A DNA stretch of 64,000 nt, from the NCBI GenBank assembly GCA_003024175.1, contig MDYQ01000007.1, positions 62,001 through 126,000 of the forward strand. Direction: 5' to 3'. This DNA comes from Planoprotostelium fungivorum (Eukaryota > Evosea > Variosea > Cavosteliida > Cavosteliaceae). Positions 34,169 through 46,232 of the stretch are shown here, one piece after another (position 1 is the stretch's first letter; each line of letters opens with the position of its first letter). Made by a program: the position numbers and the translations under genes. Under the pieces are notes generated by a model that saw nothing but the letters and a program-made list of their open reading frames with translations, was not told where the DNA came from and did not search any database.

Positions 34169-34263
34169 GTTTTCTCTTGTGTGCGTTGATGTTGTTTGAT
34201 TTTCTTGCTGATGTGTCTCAAAAAAGAAAACAACGACATCATCAGAAAACACGTGACCTAGCA
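34169..34263. promoter_or_regulatory. divergent promoter with CACGTGAC E-box
   Basis: 95 bp separate the HERPUD-like ATG from the plus-strand gene. It contains AAACACGTGACC with the CACGTG core at 34250-34255. Confidence 0.4.
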
Positions 34264-34859
34264 TGTCTCAGCAACCAGAGAAATTGACCACACTGGAAGC
34301 AATTAAGTTGCTAAAAGGAGAGGAGAAGAAGGTTAGTCTTATCACATGATTGATTTTGACAAATGATGTACTGTATAGACGGTAGAAAACTTCATCTCCG
34401 GGCAAATATGGAGAGGAACAGTTGGTTTTGCTATAGGAGCACTCTTAGCCCGTTCTCTAGTCAGTGAGTCTTTCATACATGTGGCACGTCGACGTGAGAT
34501 TGAAGGAACAATAGTAAAGAAACCGAGAGTGAATCAGTTATATTCTAGAATGCTCCATCTTCCTTCTGGCGCCATCAATGTGATCAGCGTGGCTGCATTA
34601 GGTGGTCTAGGATCAGGAGCGGGGCTCGTTATCGGCTACAACTCCTTCATGAACAATTTGAAAGCGACCAGAGGAAAGCTGGGTATGATCAGCAGAGAGA
34701 CGTGAGCCATTATGATTACATCCTCCGACTCACTCTCACAGGATGGAGGGTCTATCAACTGATGACGAGATGGCGGAGATCTTACAGACGTTCAATACGA
34801 CGAAGCAGGATCATGAGAAGATACAGGGAGGTGCTCGAAAGAGCGCTGAGGAGAAATAA
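34264..34859 (+). CDS. small glycine-rich two-helix membrane protein
   Basis: I do not recognise the family. Start MSQQPEKLTTLEAIKLLKGE at 34264; introns after GEEKK (GTTAGT donor, about 48 nt) and after ISRET. There are two hydrophobic, Gly/Ala-rich segments, WRGTVGFAIGALLARSLV and INVISVAALGGLGSGAGLVI, separated by about 45 polar, basic residues. A helical hydrophilic tail ends GGARKSAEEK. The hairpin of small-residue helices recalls inner-mitochondrial-membrane proteins such as MIC10 or ROMO1, but there is no sequence match to claim. About 150 residues. It is divergent from HERPUD-like. Confidence 0.6.
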
Positions 34860-35000
34860 AAGAGATCGACAGAACACCCTTCTTTATCAGAGAACATGCT
34901 CTTTGCTATCACGGATATACATTCATTCACACTCCTAAACTCTCTACTCATCATGAGATCAAGGCCCATCTGATCTCACGCCCACCTCGTCTCTGTGGCT

Positions 35001-36308
35001 TTATCTTGCGGATGTATTGAATTGGTTAAAGTATCCTTCTTGTGGTTGATTCGTGTTGTATATCTGATTCAACGATCGATTCCTCTCCTTCTGCAGAGCT
35101 GCCAATCGCTTGTTCTCTTCAACAGTCTTCATCAGCTCCTCCCTTCGAATCGCCTCTAACTCTTGCACTCTCTGCTCTAACATTCTATCCTGAGTCATGG
35201 CCAGGGTATCCCATTGCTGTTTGTGAGTCCTCTCTTGGTCCCTCTTGGCCTGTTGATCCCTCAGCATCTCACGAAGCGTGGAACGACTCACCTTGTTCAT
35301 TTCCATCTGTCTCTTCTGATCGTTGTGGATTTGTCTCAGTTGATCGGGTGACATTCCCTTGTAGGCATACGTGACCAGTTTGCCTTGGTTATAGGCTTGG
35401 TTTGGATTCTCCGTTAAGAAGTCCCCGCTGGCCGTCTGGTGCATCTCATGAAGCCCGTGCATGGTCTCGTCTATCTTTTGGTTCGTCTCACGTTCCTTCT
35501 TCAGCTCTGCCTGAGCCTTGTTGTATTCTTTCTCCGCCCGCATTTCGGCCTGTTTGTGGCGGTGTCGAGCCTCTTCGACGCTCAACAGGCGTTCGTTGAT
35601 CTCTTTGAGTCGCTGCTCGTACATGCTGCGAGATTCAGAACCATCTTTTCCAAGGGAACTCACTTTTCGACTTCCTTCTCTCTCTTCGTGCGTTCTAATT
35701 TCTCTCTCGCCTGCTGCTGGATCCAATCTCTCATCTGCTCAGTCTGTCTCTCTTTTCTGTCTTTCACCAGTGTATCTTCTCCCTCAAAAATCCTCAAGCC
35801 AGAAACACCCAGCTCCTCAGGCTGAAATTTAAATCAGAAGCTACTAAGGAAGCTTATTTTACCTCGGGTGCATAGATCTGAGCCGGATCGTTCAAATCCC
35901 ACTCTCTTCGAGTCGATTTGGGAGAGTTTTGGAAATTCTGACTGGCGTACATCTTGTTCACCTGTCGCTTCTCTTGTTCTCTCTGTTGAACTAACGTCTC
36001 TAATAACTGGTCGTTCCTTTCTCTCTCTCGGTCTAGCGGGTGTCACTTGAGTGTTGTCGAAAGTATCTCACCGAATGCGAGATCTCTTTGTCTCTCGGCC
36101 TCCTTCGCTTCATTCTTGAGTCGAATTTGTTCGGAGATGGCATCCGTATCCACCTGTTCTCATTGAATGAGTGATAAATCCTCATCACTGGATGATTCAC
36201 CGCTTTCGTTCTATATTTGGGGTCGTAGATGCGTGCCTTACGTTCTTCCTCGGCTTTCCGCCTTCTCTCTATCCTGGCAGCTTCTTTATCTGTGCCTCCT
36301 AGGATCAT
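35001..36308 (-). CDS. RIBC: RIB43A (RIBC) ciliary microtubule inner protein
   Basis: RIB43A proteins lie on the protofilament ribbon inside axonemal doublet A-tubules. Start MILGGTDKEAARIERRRKAE at 36308. Conserved blocks are AFDRERERNDQLLETLVQQR (restored by a 39-nt intron), REWDLNDP, QMRDWIQQQAREKLERTKRE, DFLTENPNQA, YKGMSPDQLRQI and the signature ending NQPQEGYFNQFNTSAR. These match vertebrate RIBC1/2 blocks in order (ERIRND, REFDLNDP, EQMREWILQQQ, GDLLTENPEQA, WKGMSPEQLAEI, EHYFTQFNTSSR). It is almost wholly coiled coil, about 375 residues. Its presence implies a motile cilium or flagellum. It sits head to head with CYB5D1, another axonemal gene. Confidence 0.95.
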
Positions 36309-36417
36309 GATGTTCGTGTCAGGTCCTCGGTTTATTTGATGATGCGGGTTTCAACCGAGAGCTAAAAATAATTCGGTCACGTGACTCTCTATCAACTGGT
36401 TCTGCGCAGACAACACG
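36309..36417. promoter_or_regulatory. bidirectional promoter of two ciliary genes, palindromic GTCACGTGAC
   Basis: 109 bp between the RIB43A and CYB5D1 start codons. It contains a perfect 10-bp palindrome GTCACGTGAC at 36376-36385, the consensus for MITF/TFE/USF-type bHLH-Zip dimers. I see no clear RFX X-box. Confidence 0.5.
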
Positions 36418-37191
36418 ATGGACGGAGAGGAGATCGAGATAGAAGAGGCTCCGCTTCGCCGATATTACACACCTGCAGAGGTATCCATTCACAATCACGA
36501 ACAAGACTGTTGGGCATCGTGGTTGGGCAAAGTCTATAATCTTACCAGTCTCATCGCGCAATTCGAAGAGGTGAATGCAGTCAAGCCACTCATCAGTGCA
36601 GCGGGAAGGGACATCTCTGATTGGTTCGAGCCCGACGGAGAGGTGAGATCACAAATGGGTGCGGGCTGGTCTTTACAGAGACGATTAGTTGAAAACCATG
36701 ATCGACTCGGAGACTGGATTGAGAGTGCCATCAATTGAAGTCTTCGCGAACGGATGCGTTCACGTGCCACCGCCATACCCCACTTCAAATTGGAGGAATG
36801 ATTTTGGTCCTCCTTGGTGGAAGGATTCCACTTATTGCATCGGCAGTCTGTCGAACAAGACGAGAATGATACGTGTCATCAACACGTTGAGCAATCAAGA
36901 ACACGTTTTGGAGGTAAAATCATGAGACCTCTCGCTGCGGAATCTTAACGATTTCAGGTCTGCTCAGAAGAGACGATCAATGAGGTCATGGCGAGGTACA
37001 CCAAATTCAACAAGCACGCCGATCAGTACATATGGAAGCGGCTGGGAAAGCCATTAGAGATGGACAAGACATTAGAAGAGAACGGCATCGCCGATCAAGA
37101 TGTGACCTTCGATCAGCTCGACCTCCCACACAGCACTTACTATCCAGCACTGCACATCTACTTCAACAACTACCAAGTGCCCAAGACATAA
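36418..37191 (+). CDS. CYB5D1: CYB5D1, cytochrome b5-domain ciliary protein
   Basis: A haem-binding-fold protein located at the axonemal radial spokes in studied species. Start [20 protein letters not shown] at 36418. The b5-like domain has [29 protein letters not shown] and [15 protein letters not shown]. The conserved C-terminal region follows: [40 protein letters not shown] and LEENGIADQ, ending [12 protein letters not shown]. Blocks align in order with human CYB5D1 (DISHWFDP, DWANDFGKPWW, IRIINTLTSQEH, LEENGI). Introns lie near 36640-36690 and 36916-36958. It pairs divergently with RIB43A, consistent with shared ciliary expression. Confidence 0.95.
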
Positions 37192-37212
37192 AGAAAATCA
37201 ATTTTCTATCTT

Positions 37213-37981
37213 TTACTGTTGTTGTTTCTTCAGGGCCTTCATCTTCTCCAACAGAACCTTCTGCTCCCTGAAGATTTGTGTCGTGTGTCGCTTCACTAAA
37301 CTTCCAAAATCGATCTGCTCCTCTTTTGTCAGGCTCTCTGCCTTAGCGGCTGCCTTCTTGATCTCTTCTATGTGTTCGTATTTGTCTGGTGATGATGAGT
37401 ATACAGAATTGTCGAGGAATAACTGACCGTATTCACTTCCTTTCAGGAGGACGTTGAAATGATCCAACTCCTCGACAACCTTTTGTCTCTTCTGCTTCTC
37501 ACTCTCCAAATTCTTCGTCAACTTCTCTGTCTATGGTGCAATGAGAATGCGCACGATCAACGGGTAGATGCTTACCTCTTCAGGTTGAGCAGAGGAGAGC
37601 TGAGCAGACAGTTTCATGATAGCCTCAACTGGGGCATTGATGTTGGACTAGTCGATGATCAACATCAAATCATATCGGGCGATCATAGCTCACCATTGTC
37701 TTCTTCAAATCGCCCAGATCGTTTCTCAGCTTCTCGACTCTGTCGTACTCTGGACCGAATGACTTCTTTTCTTCCGGCTGAGATCTTCAATATGATGTCT
37801 TCTTAACTCTCAATCTCACCTCTTGAACGGGCAAGCTGCGCCAATCTGCCTCTTGTGAGAGAGCGTCTGGTACTCTCTGTCCACCTACAGGCACTGGAAC
37901 GGTAGAACCTCCGTGGAAGGTGTTGCTCTGTCTATCGAACTGCTCTCTGAAAGCGGCATCAGATTGGATCATGTCCTCCAT
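37213..37981 (-). CDS. small coiled-coil protein, family not recognised
   Basis: Four short exons give about 190 residues. Start MEDMIQSDAAFREQFDRQSN at 37981, then VPVPVGGQRVPDALSQEADW, KSFGPEYDRVEKLRNDLGDL, SAQLSSAQPEE and a long helical last exon with LTKNLESEKQKRQKVVEELD, ending KMKALKKQQQ. Predicted mostly helical with heptads in the last exon. It could be a subunit of a cytoskeletal or trafficking complex, but no signature supports a name. Its stop is 21 bp from the CYB5D1 stop (convergent). Confidence 0.6.
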
Positions 37982-38227
37982 GGTGACGTTGCTTGTTATC
38001 TATGAAATGGTTCAATGCTGAACACAAATTCGGACGACCAAAAATAGATTCTCAGAATAAAATTCAAGGAAAAGAGTTGCAAGTGGAGGCACATCATGCA
38101 CACCGTGCACCATCGATGAAATGTGTTCAAAGAATCAAAATCATGGAAGGACGAAATAAGTTTCAGATCAAGTTAAAAGAGAACATCAGATGAGAAAAGT
38201 TGAGAAGGGATGGAAAGATGAGAACTT
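37982..38227. other. intergenic, nothing recognised
   Basis: About 245 bp between the coiled-coil gene start and the PDAP1 stop. The plus-strand frame at 37993-38193 has no homology signal and overlaps a likely promoter; I regard it as noncoding. Confidence 0.4.
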
Positions 38228-39058
38228 TTATCGACGACCCTCTCTCGCTGCCTTCTCCTTCTGTTCCTTGGCTATCGCTCGTTCAATCAACCATTTCAAA
38301 TACGAAGTAGTCTATAACATGTGAAAACATGAGATCTCATACCCTTCAGCTCTTCATCCCTGCGAGCGGCAGCCTCTTCACGACGCTTTTTGACTTCAGC
38401 CAATCTGGCGAGATCCTTTCTCTCCGCGCTCTTGCTTTGGTTCTTCTGTGCGTCCAATGCTTCCCTGTCATTTCATCAGGATGACAATGCAGTCACAATG
38501 GACGTACTTCTCCTTGCGGCTGAGCGAAGACTGATTGCTGATGTTACCCTCCTTGATCATCTTGGCCACATCGGCTGCCTTCAAGTTCTTCTCCTTGACA
38601 CGGTTGGGGTTTTCGATCTCGATGATGCCTTCTACTCCCTTTCCTTTCTTCTCTCTTGGCTTCTTCGTTGTCTCTTCCTCGTCGCTGTCTTCTTCTTCAC
38701 TGTCCTCCTCCTCTGAGCTCTCGAGGGTTGCTTTGGACATCTTCTTGGTGGTCTTAGAAGTCTGCTCATCTTCAGAGTCTTCTTCCTCAGAATCCTCTTC
38801 CTCAGAGGAGCTTTCATCATCGACAGTCTTGGGTCTCTCTTGATCTTCCCAATCTTCCTAGAGAAGCAGATCAGATGATCGAAATGGATGATAGATGGAC
38901 AATAACGATCAACGTACTCTGAATTCTCCACGGGCACCACCGCCACGACCTCCACGGCCGCCACCGCTTCTCTTTCCTTGACTCTTCAATTTCTCATATG
39001 CTCTTGAGCCAGGAACAACTTCCTTTCCTTTGGCTCCTCCACGTCCACGTCCGCTCAT
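38228..39058 (-). CDS. PDAP1: PDAP1/HASPP28 family 28-kDa phosphoprotein
   Basis: Start MSGRGRGGAKGKEVV (39058), followed by RGG-type repeats and long Ser/Glu stretches (ESSEEEDSEEEDSDEEE), probable CK2 sites. The family core is clear: GKGVEGIIEIENPNRVKEKN (human KGVEGLIDIENPNRV), LSRKEK and KDLARLAEVKKRREEAAARR (human [20 protein letters not shown]). The last exon is ambiguous. The frame YLKWLIERAIAKEQKEKAAR to a stop at 38228 looks coding, but the visible donor would put translation into another frame ending DYFVFEMVD. The RGG-rich N-terminus suggests RNA binding. Confidence 0.85.
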
Positions 39059-39156
39059 GTTGTCTCTTGATTGGCTCTTGTTTGATCTGTGGGACTGATC
39101 TCCCGTTGTAGGCGAACAAATCGAAACCCATTTCATTTAAAGGGTGATCTTGGACA

Positions 39157-40218
39157 ATGACCTTCGTGGGATTCTTTGGCTGCATTCTATTGGCCTTCGC
39201 ACCTGCATTCAGTGTGTTCCTACTGGTCATCTCTCGTAATGCACAGTTAATCATCTTGTCCATCGGAGGGTGAGTTCTTCATTCACACGTCAGCGGCCGA
39301 GTTTCTATTCGTCGTGAGAGACGAAAAATCCCATCATAAAAGTCGTTTTTGACGCCGACACAGATCATTCTTTTGGTTGTTATCGGCATTACTGGCTGCG
39401 ATATGGTGGTACATCATTCCTCCCCTCCGAACTGCTTATCCTTGGATCATCATCTGCAGTATCATCTTCCAGGAGGCCCTTCGCTTCGGTTTCTTCTCCC
39501 TCTACGTGTGAGTTTCTCTCTCCTTCAATTCAGAGTTGACCATCTAACAGACGAGCGGAGAAAGGTTTCATCGCAGAGAGGGAGAGACAGACTGCTTCTC
39601 TTACATCTCATCCCGATCCTCTTCGGGCTAACATTGGTGAGACCATCTCTTCATGGACTTGATCTCTAATTGATCTTGAAGCCATCGGTTGGGGTGCTGG
39701 TGTGGCTCACAGTTTAGTGAGTTACGTCACTCTCCTGTGGGAGTACTCTGGACCAGCTTCTTACTTCTCCCACAACTGCAGCGTCTCCATCTTCATCGTG
39801 ATGGGTGATCGATCTCCATTGCATCATCATCTCGACTGATCGGATGCAGCCGTCCAGTCATTCTGCTTCATCGTACTTCACATGTTGTGGTCTATCATCG
39901 GCTACGAAGGTTTCGTCTCTAGAAACCCAATCAAAATGTCTGTCGTAGTTCTGACTCACCTCTGTGCTTCCTTCCTGGTGAGGATCACCACCGTCCTCAC
40001 AACATCATCGTGGAACATCAGTCCATGCATCATGACAAAGTCCACTCACATTTAACAGACCATGCTGAACATGGCCTCTTGTGGCGCTGGTATGTCCATG
40101 GTTGTGATTCTCACTCTCGGAGTATCAGCCTACACCTTCTATGTATGTAGGGGCAGCCGAGTGTATCATGTGAGTTGTCTTCCATGTTTCAACTGTACTG
40201 AAGAGAGACAGAAATGAT
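39157..40218 (+). CDS. APH1: APH-1, gamma-secretase subunit
   Basis: A multipass scaffold subunit of gamma-secretase, the intramembrane protease that cleaves Notch and APP in animals. Start [20 protein letters not shown] at 39157 matches the family opening FFGC..AF.PAF. Then come [40 protein letters not shown] and [13 protein letters not shown], then [49 protein letters not shown] and [16 protein letters not shown]. His residues in the AHS and LH segments correspond to conserved APH-1 histidines. Seven hydrophobic segments are visible. The end at 40218 assumes no splice after VYH. It is divergent from PDAP1, with under 100 bp between starts. Confidence 0.92.
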
Positions 40219-40252
40219 GGGAAACAGAAGAATAAAATACAGCGAGATGTTT
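40219..40252. terminator. shared convergent 3' region of APH1 and SUA5
   Basis: Only 34 bp lie between the two stop codons. It carries GAATAAAATA for the plus strand and, across the SUA5 stop, CAATAAAAC for the minus strand, so the two 3' UTRs must overlap. Confidence 0.55.
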
Positions 40253-42045
<1,793 letters not shown>

Positions 42046-42052
42046 TCAGATC

Positions 42053-43543
42053 ATGAGTCGCTTCGTACGCCCTTCGAAGAATGTTCCACCACCACAGCAA
42101 TTGTCATCCGTCAGCAGTTTTCGACCAGTGGCAGTCAGGAAACCCAATGCAGGATTACCACCAGGCTGCCGTCCTTCTGTACAGAACGGTCAGCTGTTGG
42201 TATCGTCAGGACTGCACGAATTAGATGATATCCTTTCGATGACCGTCGCACGTAGAACCGACATCCATTTCTTGACTCCCACTCACAATTGCTGGGAGGA
42301 GGTCTGTCCGTGGGCACGATCACAATCGTGGAGGAAGACAGAAACAGCAGCTATTATCTCGCGCTGTTGAAATACTTCATCGCGGAGGGTCTGGCAGTCG
42401 ATCACGAGGGGCTCGTGTACACTTCTCAACGTCAATTCGTATCGAGATTACCAAAGAACTTGACTGCAGAGTACGAGAAGGAGAAGGAAGAAGAAGAGAA
42501 GAGGAAAGCAGGAGGGGAAATCAACAAGGTGAACGGTGATACGATCATCTTATTCACTCGTGAACAGACGGAGACACCCAGTCTGACGATCGCATGGCAA
42601 TACGAGAAATATCTGAACAAGGATGCTGGTGTCGTCGCGCACAAATCAGGTGATGAATCCCATCGAGAGGATGATAATGAACCGATGAGAAACAGGGAGT
42701 CTGAAGGGTGCTTCGGTCAAATCGTTCTGTCATTCTTTCGATCTTGGAAAGAGCATGAGAGACGAGTACATGTCCTCGAAGAAGATGAAGACTGTCGACC
42801 CCTGCGAGCTATCGAGAGAGGACGTCTACCAGTCTCTCCTCGATTCTATCTCCTCCATCATCGAGAAAGAATACAGCACGTGAGTCCATCCGATGACGAT
42901 GCAATGTGTCATGTCTACAGGGATGGAAAAGTGATGAAGCAGCCGAACATTTTGAGGATCGGAATCCATTCACTGTGCTGTCCATCATATGGACCTATCA
43001 ATGTGAGATGCATGACATCATCGATCCATCACTGACCAACTCACAGGAGAGGTCACTCCTCTTATTCCTTCACAGACTCAAAGGACTCCTCCGACACTCT
43101 CTGGCGGTCTGCATGATCACCCTCCCATCACACATCATCGGTCCCCATCTGACAAAGAGTGTCCATCTCTATTCGGACACCCTCCTCTCTGTATCTTCCT
43201 TTGAGAGTGAGAATGACTTTTGAATCGAATGCAATTCTCAAAGTGTGCAGGTGCAGTGGGTCAAGTGTCATCTGCTTTCGATGAGTACGACGGCCAATTG
43301 GTCATCAAGAAACTACTTCGAATCAATTCGCTCGTCGCTCACACACCGGAGACACTGCACTACGTCTTTAAGATGAAGAGGAGGAAGTTACTGATCGAGA
43401 TCCTCACGTTGGGTCCCGAGGAGTCACGCTCTACGAAAGAGAAGGAGAAGGAAGAAGCAGGAGCAGAGAGAATGGCAGCAGCCAACATCTCTTCTGTCGC
43501 ATGTGCCCCTGCCCCGTCCAAGAGGAAAGATCTTGAGTTTTGA
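42053..43543 (+). CDS. ELP4: Elongator complex subunit ELP4 (PAXNEB)
   Basis: ELP4 is a RecA-fold subunit of the Elp456 ring needed for wobble-uridine (mcm5/ncm5) modification. Start MSRFVRPSKNVPPPQQLSSV at 42053. Blocks are GLHELDDIL-LGGGLSVGTI (P-loop-like region), TIVEEDRNSSYYLALLKYFI, AEGLAVDHEGLVYTS, TIAWQYEKYLNK, PNILRIGIHSLCCPSYG and RLKGLLRHSLAVCMITLPSH, ending SKRKDLEF (human ends GKKHLDF). Introns lie around 42240-42290, 42645-42700 and elsewhere. It is divergent from SUA5 by about 100 bp, pairing two tRNA anticodon-loop modification genes. Confidence 0.92.
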
Positions 43544-43626
43544 ATAAATGTGAAAAGGAGCTTGAAGCTCCATTTCGGTTGTAGACGTTGTCGTTCCTTC
43601 AGCTGATCAAAGGAAGCTTCACAAAA

Positions 43627-46218
43627 ATGATTGAATGGGAGGGCAAGTCAAAGATACTCACTACTTCACCGATCTACATGTTACCTCGAGCCGAGCTCGA
43701 CAAAATACCTGATGGCTACAATGATTCTGCAATGGTAGAGATAGGAGTGAGAGATGTCTTTCATCACGGTGGCGGTGTCTGAACAACACAGAGCGCCATA
43801 GAGACTCTAGATGACAGAAGAGACCGCGATCTTCGTCTGTTTGAAAATAGACCACTCGATCAATATTATTCCAAGCATCCAGAGCTCCTCCCAGCTCAGA
43901 TCGAGCTCTCAAAGATCTCGAGCTTTCGAAGAGATGAACACGAGAAGCGAATCAAGGTCGCAGAGAAAGTATTGAAAACCGCTCCTCTCTGCGCCGATGC
44001 TTGGTACGTATTCTTTTTCTCGATGGGCATTGATTTGTTAGGTGTGTGCTGGCTGAACATAAAGCGACCACGGTGCAGCAAGCATTAGAATATTACCGAA
44101 GAGGAGAAGTCGCTGGAAAGACCGCCGTCAACGATAAAGAATACGAAAAGAGGATCAGTGAGATCAGATGATGTCAACTCGCATCTGATATCACACAGAG
44201 GACCATTCACACCGACAACCAAAGAACGGAATCTTATACTGGAACACCTTGATCACCAGGCCATTCCTCCGAGCCAAGGCAGGCGTCGCACTCTGCCTCA
44301 TGAAATTGGGAGATTACGCAGAGGCCAGNTCTAGATGACAGAAGAGACCGCGATCTTCGTCTGTTTGAAAATAGACCACTCGATCAATATTATTCCAAGC
44401 ATCCAGAGCTCCTCCCAGCTCAGATCGAGCTCTCAAAGATCTCGAGCTTTCGAAGAGATGACCACGAGAATCGAGTCAAGGTCGCAGAGAAAGTATTGAA
44501 AACCGCTCCTCTCTGCGCCGATGCTTGGTACGTATTCTTCCTCTCGATGGGCATTGATTTGTTAGGTGTGTGCTGGCTGAACATAAAGCGACCACGGTGC
44601 AGCAAGCATTAGAATACTACCGAAGAGGAGAAGCCGTTGGAAAGACCGCCGTCAACGATAAAGATTACGAAAAGAGGATCAGTGAGATCAGATGATGTCA
44701 ACTCGGGATCTGATATCACACAGAGGATCATTCACACAGACAACCGAAGAATGGAATCTTATACTGGAACACCTTGATCACCAGGCCATTCCTCCGAGCC
44801 AAGGCAGGTGTCGCACTCTGCCTCATGAAGTTGGGAGATTATGCAGAGGCCAGACAAGAGGTACGACTCTGCCATCTCTCTCATCTGATGTGTCTCAGTG
44901 CCATCTGATCGTCGGACATCTCTGCCCGGCAGACAACTTAGGGATGAGAGTGCCTTACCTACTTTGTCTCATGCATATGAAGAGGTGGGACGAAGTGGAC
45001 TACCTCCTGGATATGTACCCCACGTGAGTCCGTGCATCTCTCTTCACACCTCTCACGGTGTCTCAGGAACAGAGTGGCCGCTTTTCAATACACGAAGGCA
45101 CTTCACGGATACAACCAGAGGAAACCTTCCACACTCAAGTGAAATGAAATGTTCCATCGTCATCCATCATCCATCATCCATCACCCATAATCATCACCCA
45201 TAATCATCCATCACATGAACGTGTCACCTGATGCGATGGACAGAGACCTCCACGCCGCCTATCTGATGAATCCCCACATCATGGTTCACCTCATCTCCGG
45301 TAAAAAGATCACCGTACCTCCCTGCTGCCTCCAGAATGGAACACAGGTGACCTCCCTCCACCTCCCTCCTCTCAACTCTACAGACCGAAGCTGACTTCTA
45401 CTCTTTCTTCTTCGGTTCTCTTTGGACACCCAACGCCATCCGTTGGGCACAAGAGACCCTGACGAAGCCAATCGAAAACAGGATCGAGCACAGCCACGAG
45501 CATGGCCACGGCTGCTGCTCTCACGACCACCACGGTCACGATCACGGACCGAAGAAGAGGGTGGACGTCGTCAAGATGGCGGACGAGTTGTTCGGGCACG
45601 CCGAGAAGAAAGAGCATTCGCTCGTCGTGGAGAAGGCAGACAAATTTCTGCCTCACATCGAAGATGAAACGTTGGAGAAAAAGGTTCGAGTACAGAGGGG
45701 GGATGCCATGTTCATGATGGTGAATGATGAGATGTGGTGGTGTGTCATCGAGGGGTAGGACAAGTATGACGAAGCGTACGGAGACTACTGGAAGGTGTTA
45801 GAGAGAGATCCAAAGTCACTCGTGGCACTGGAAGGTGAAGTGTGTGAGGTGTCTGGAATTCATTGGATCAGGTCTGGCTCGCTGTCAACACAAGCAGAAG
45901 AACTACGCACCTCTCTACTGGACGTTGAAGCATCTCCACACCATTCCTTCGTATGTGGATGGTGTCGTTGACATTGAAGAAGAGATGAAGAACCTCACGG
46001 TGGATCTAAAGGGGTGAGTCTTCGTGGTGATCATGTTGAGGACATGATGGTGATGGCGATGATCCGATGACACGAACAGATGTGGAATGTGTGGAAAGCA
46101 CGAGGGAAAGACGAAGATGTGCGGAGGTTGTCGAAGCATTCACTTTTGTGGTACAGAATGTTCTAGAAAACTGTGGCCCGTCCACAAGGTCTGGTGTAAA
46201 TCGAACGGAAGTCAATAA
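43627..46218 (+). CDS. ST7-like TPR protein with His-rich linker and C-terminal MYND zinc finger
   Basis: The start MIEWEGKSKILTTSPIYMLP is tentative. TPR/ST7-type blocks are KHPELLPAQIELSKISSFRR, RIKVAEKVLKTAPLCADAW, ALEYYRRGEVAGKTAVNDK, GILYWNTLITRPFLRAKAGV, LCLMKLGDYAEARQE, MRVPYLLCLMHMKRWDEVDY, AYLMNPHIMVHLISGKKI and SLWTPNAIRWAQETLTKPIE. The same open frame continues into HSHEHGHGCCSHDHHGHDHG, another TPR-like pair (DKYDEAYGDYWKVLERDPKS, CQHKQKNYAPLYW) and a full MYND finger CGMCGKHEGKTKMCGGC with HFCGTECSRKLWPVHKVWC. The gene is interrupted by a duplicated 523-bp block around the N at 44329, so part of the TPR region appears twice. An intron of only 27-33 nt precedes ETLDDRRDRD. Confidence 0.65.
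43806..44328. repeat. left copy of 523-bp duplication ending at N
   Basis: It begins TCTAGATGACAGAAGAGACC and ends GCAGAGGCCAG, directly followed by N at 44329. It contains the exon with LRLFENRPLDQYY and the following exons of the ST7-like gene. It differs from the right copy by scattered substitutions. Confidence 0.85.
44330..44853. repeat. right copy of 523-bp duplication starting at N
   Basis: It begins with the same TCTAGATGACAG immediately after the N and reaches the same GCAGAGGCCAG at 44853, then continues into the rest of the gene. Only substitutions are seen (for example GAACACGAGAAG versus GACCACGAGAAT). The exact end-to-N-to-start arrangement points to two alleles of one locus placed in series. 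Confidence 0.85.
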
Positions 46219-46232
46219 ACGACTTTTACATT
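46219..46232. terminator. 14-bp convergent junction of MYND gene and ATG4
   Basis: The stop codons at 46216-46218 (plus) and 46233-46235 (minus) nearly touch. CAATAAACG on the plus strand overlaps the stop and may serve as the poly(A) signal, so transcripts must overlap into the opposite gene. Confidence 0.5.

Noticed and set aside
37993-38193. 66-codon plus-strand frame between coiled-coil gene and PDAP1
   Set aside because: No splice partner, no recognisable motif, lies where promoters and UTRs are expected.
38994-39263. Minus-strand frame across the PDAP1/APH1 divergent region
   Set aside because: It overlaps the APH-1 first exon in antisense; the APH-1 opening motif on the plus strand is far stronger.
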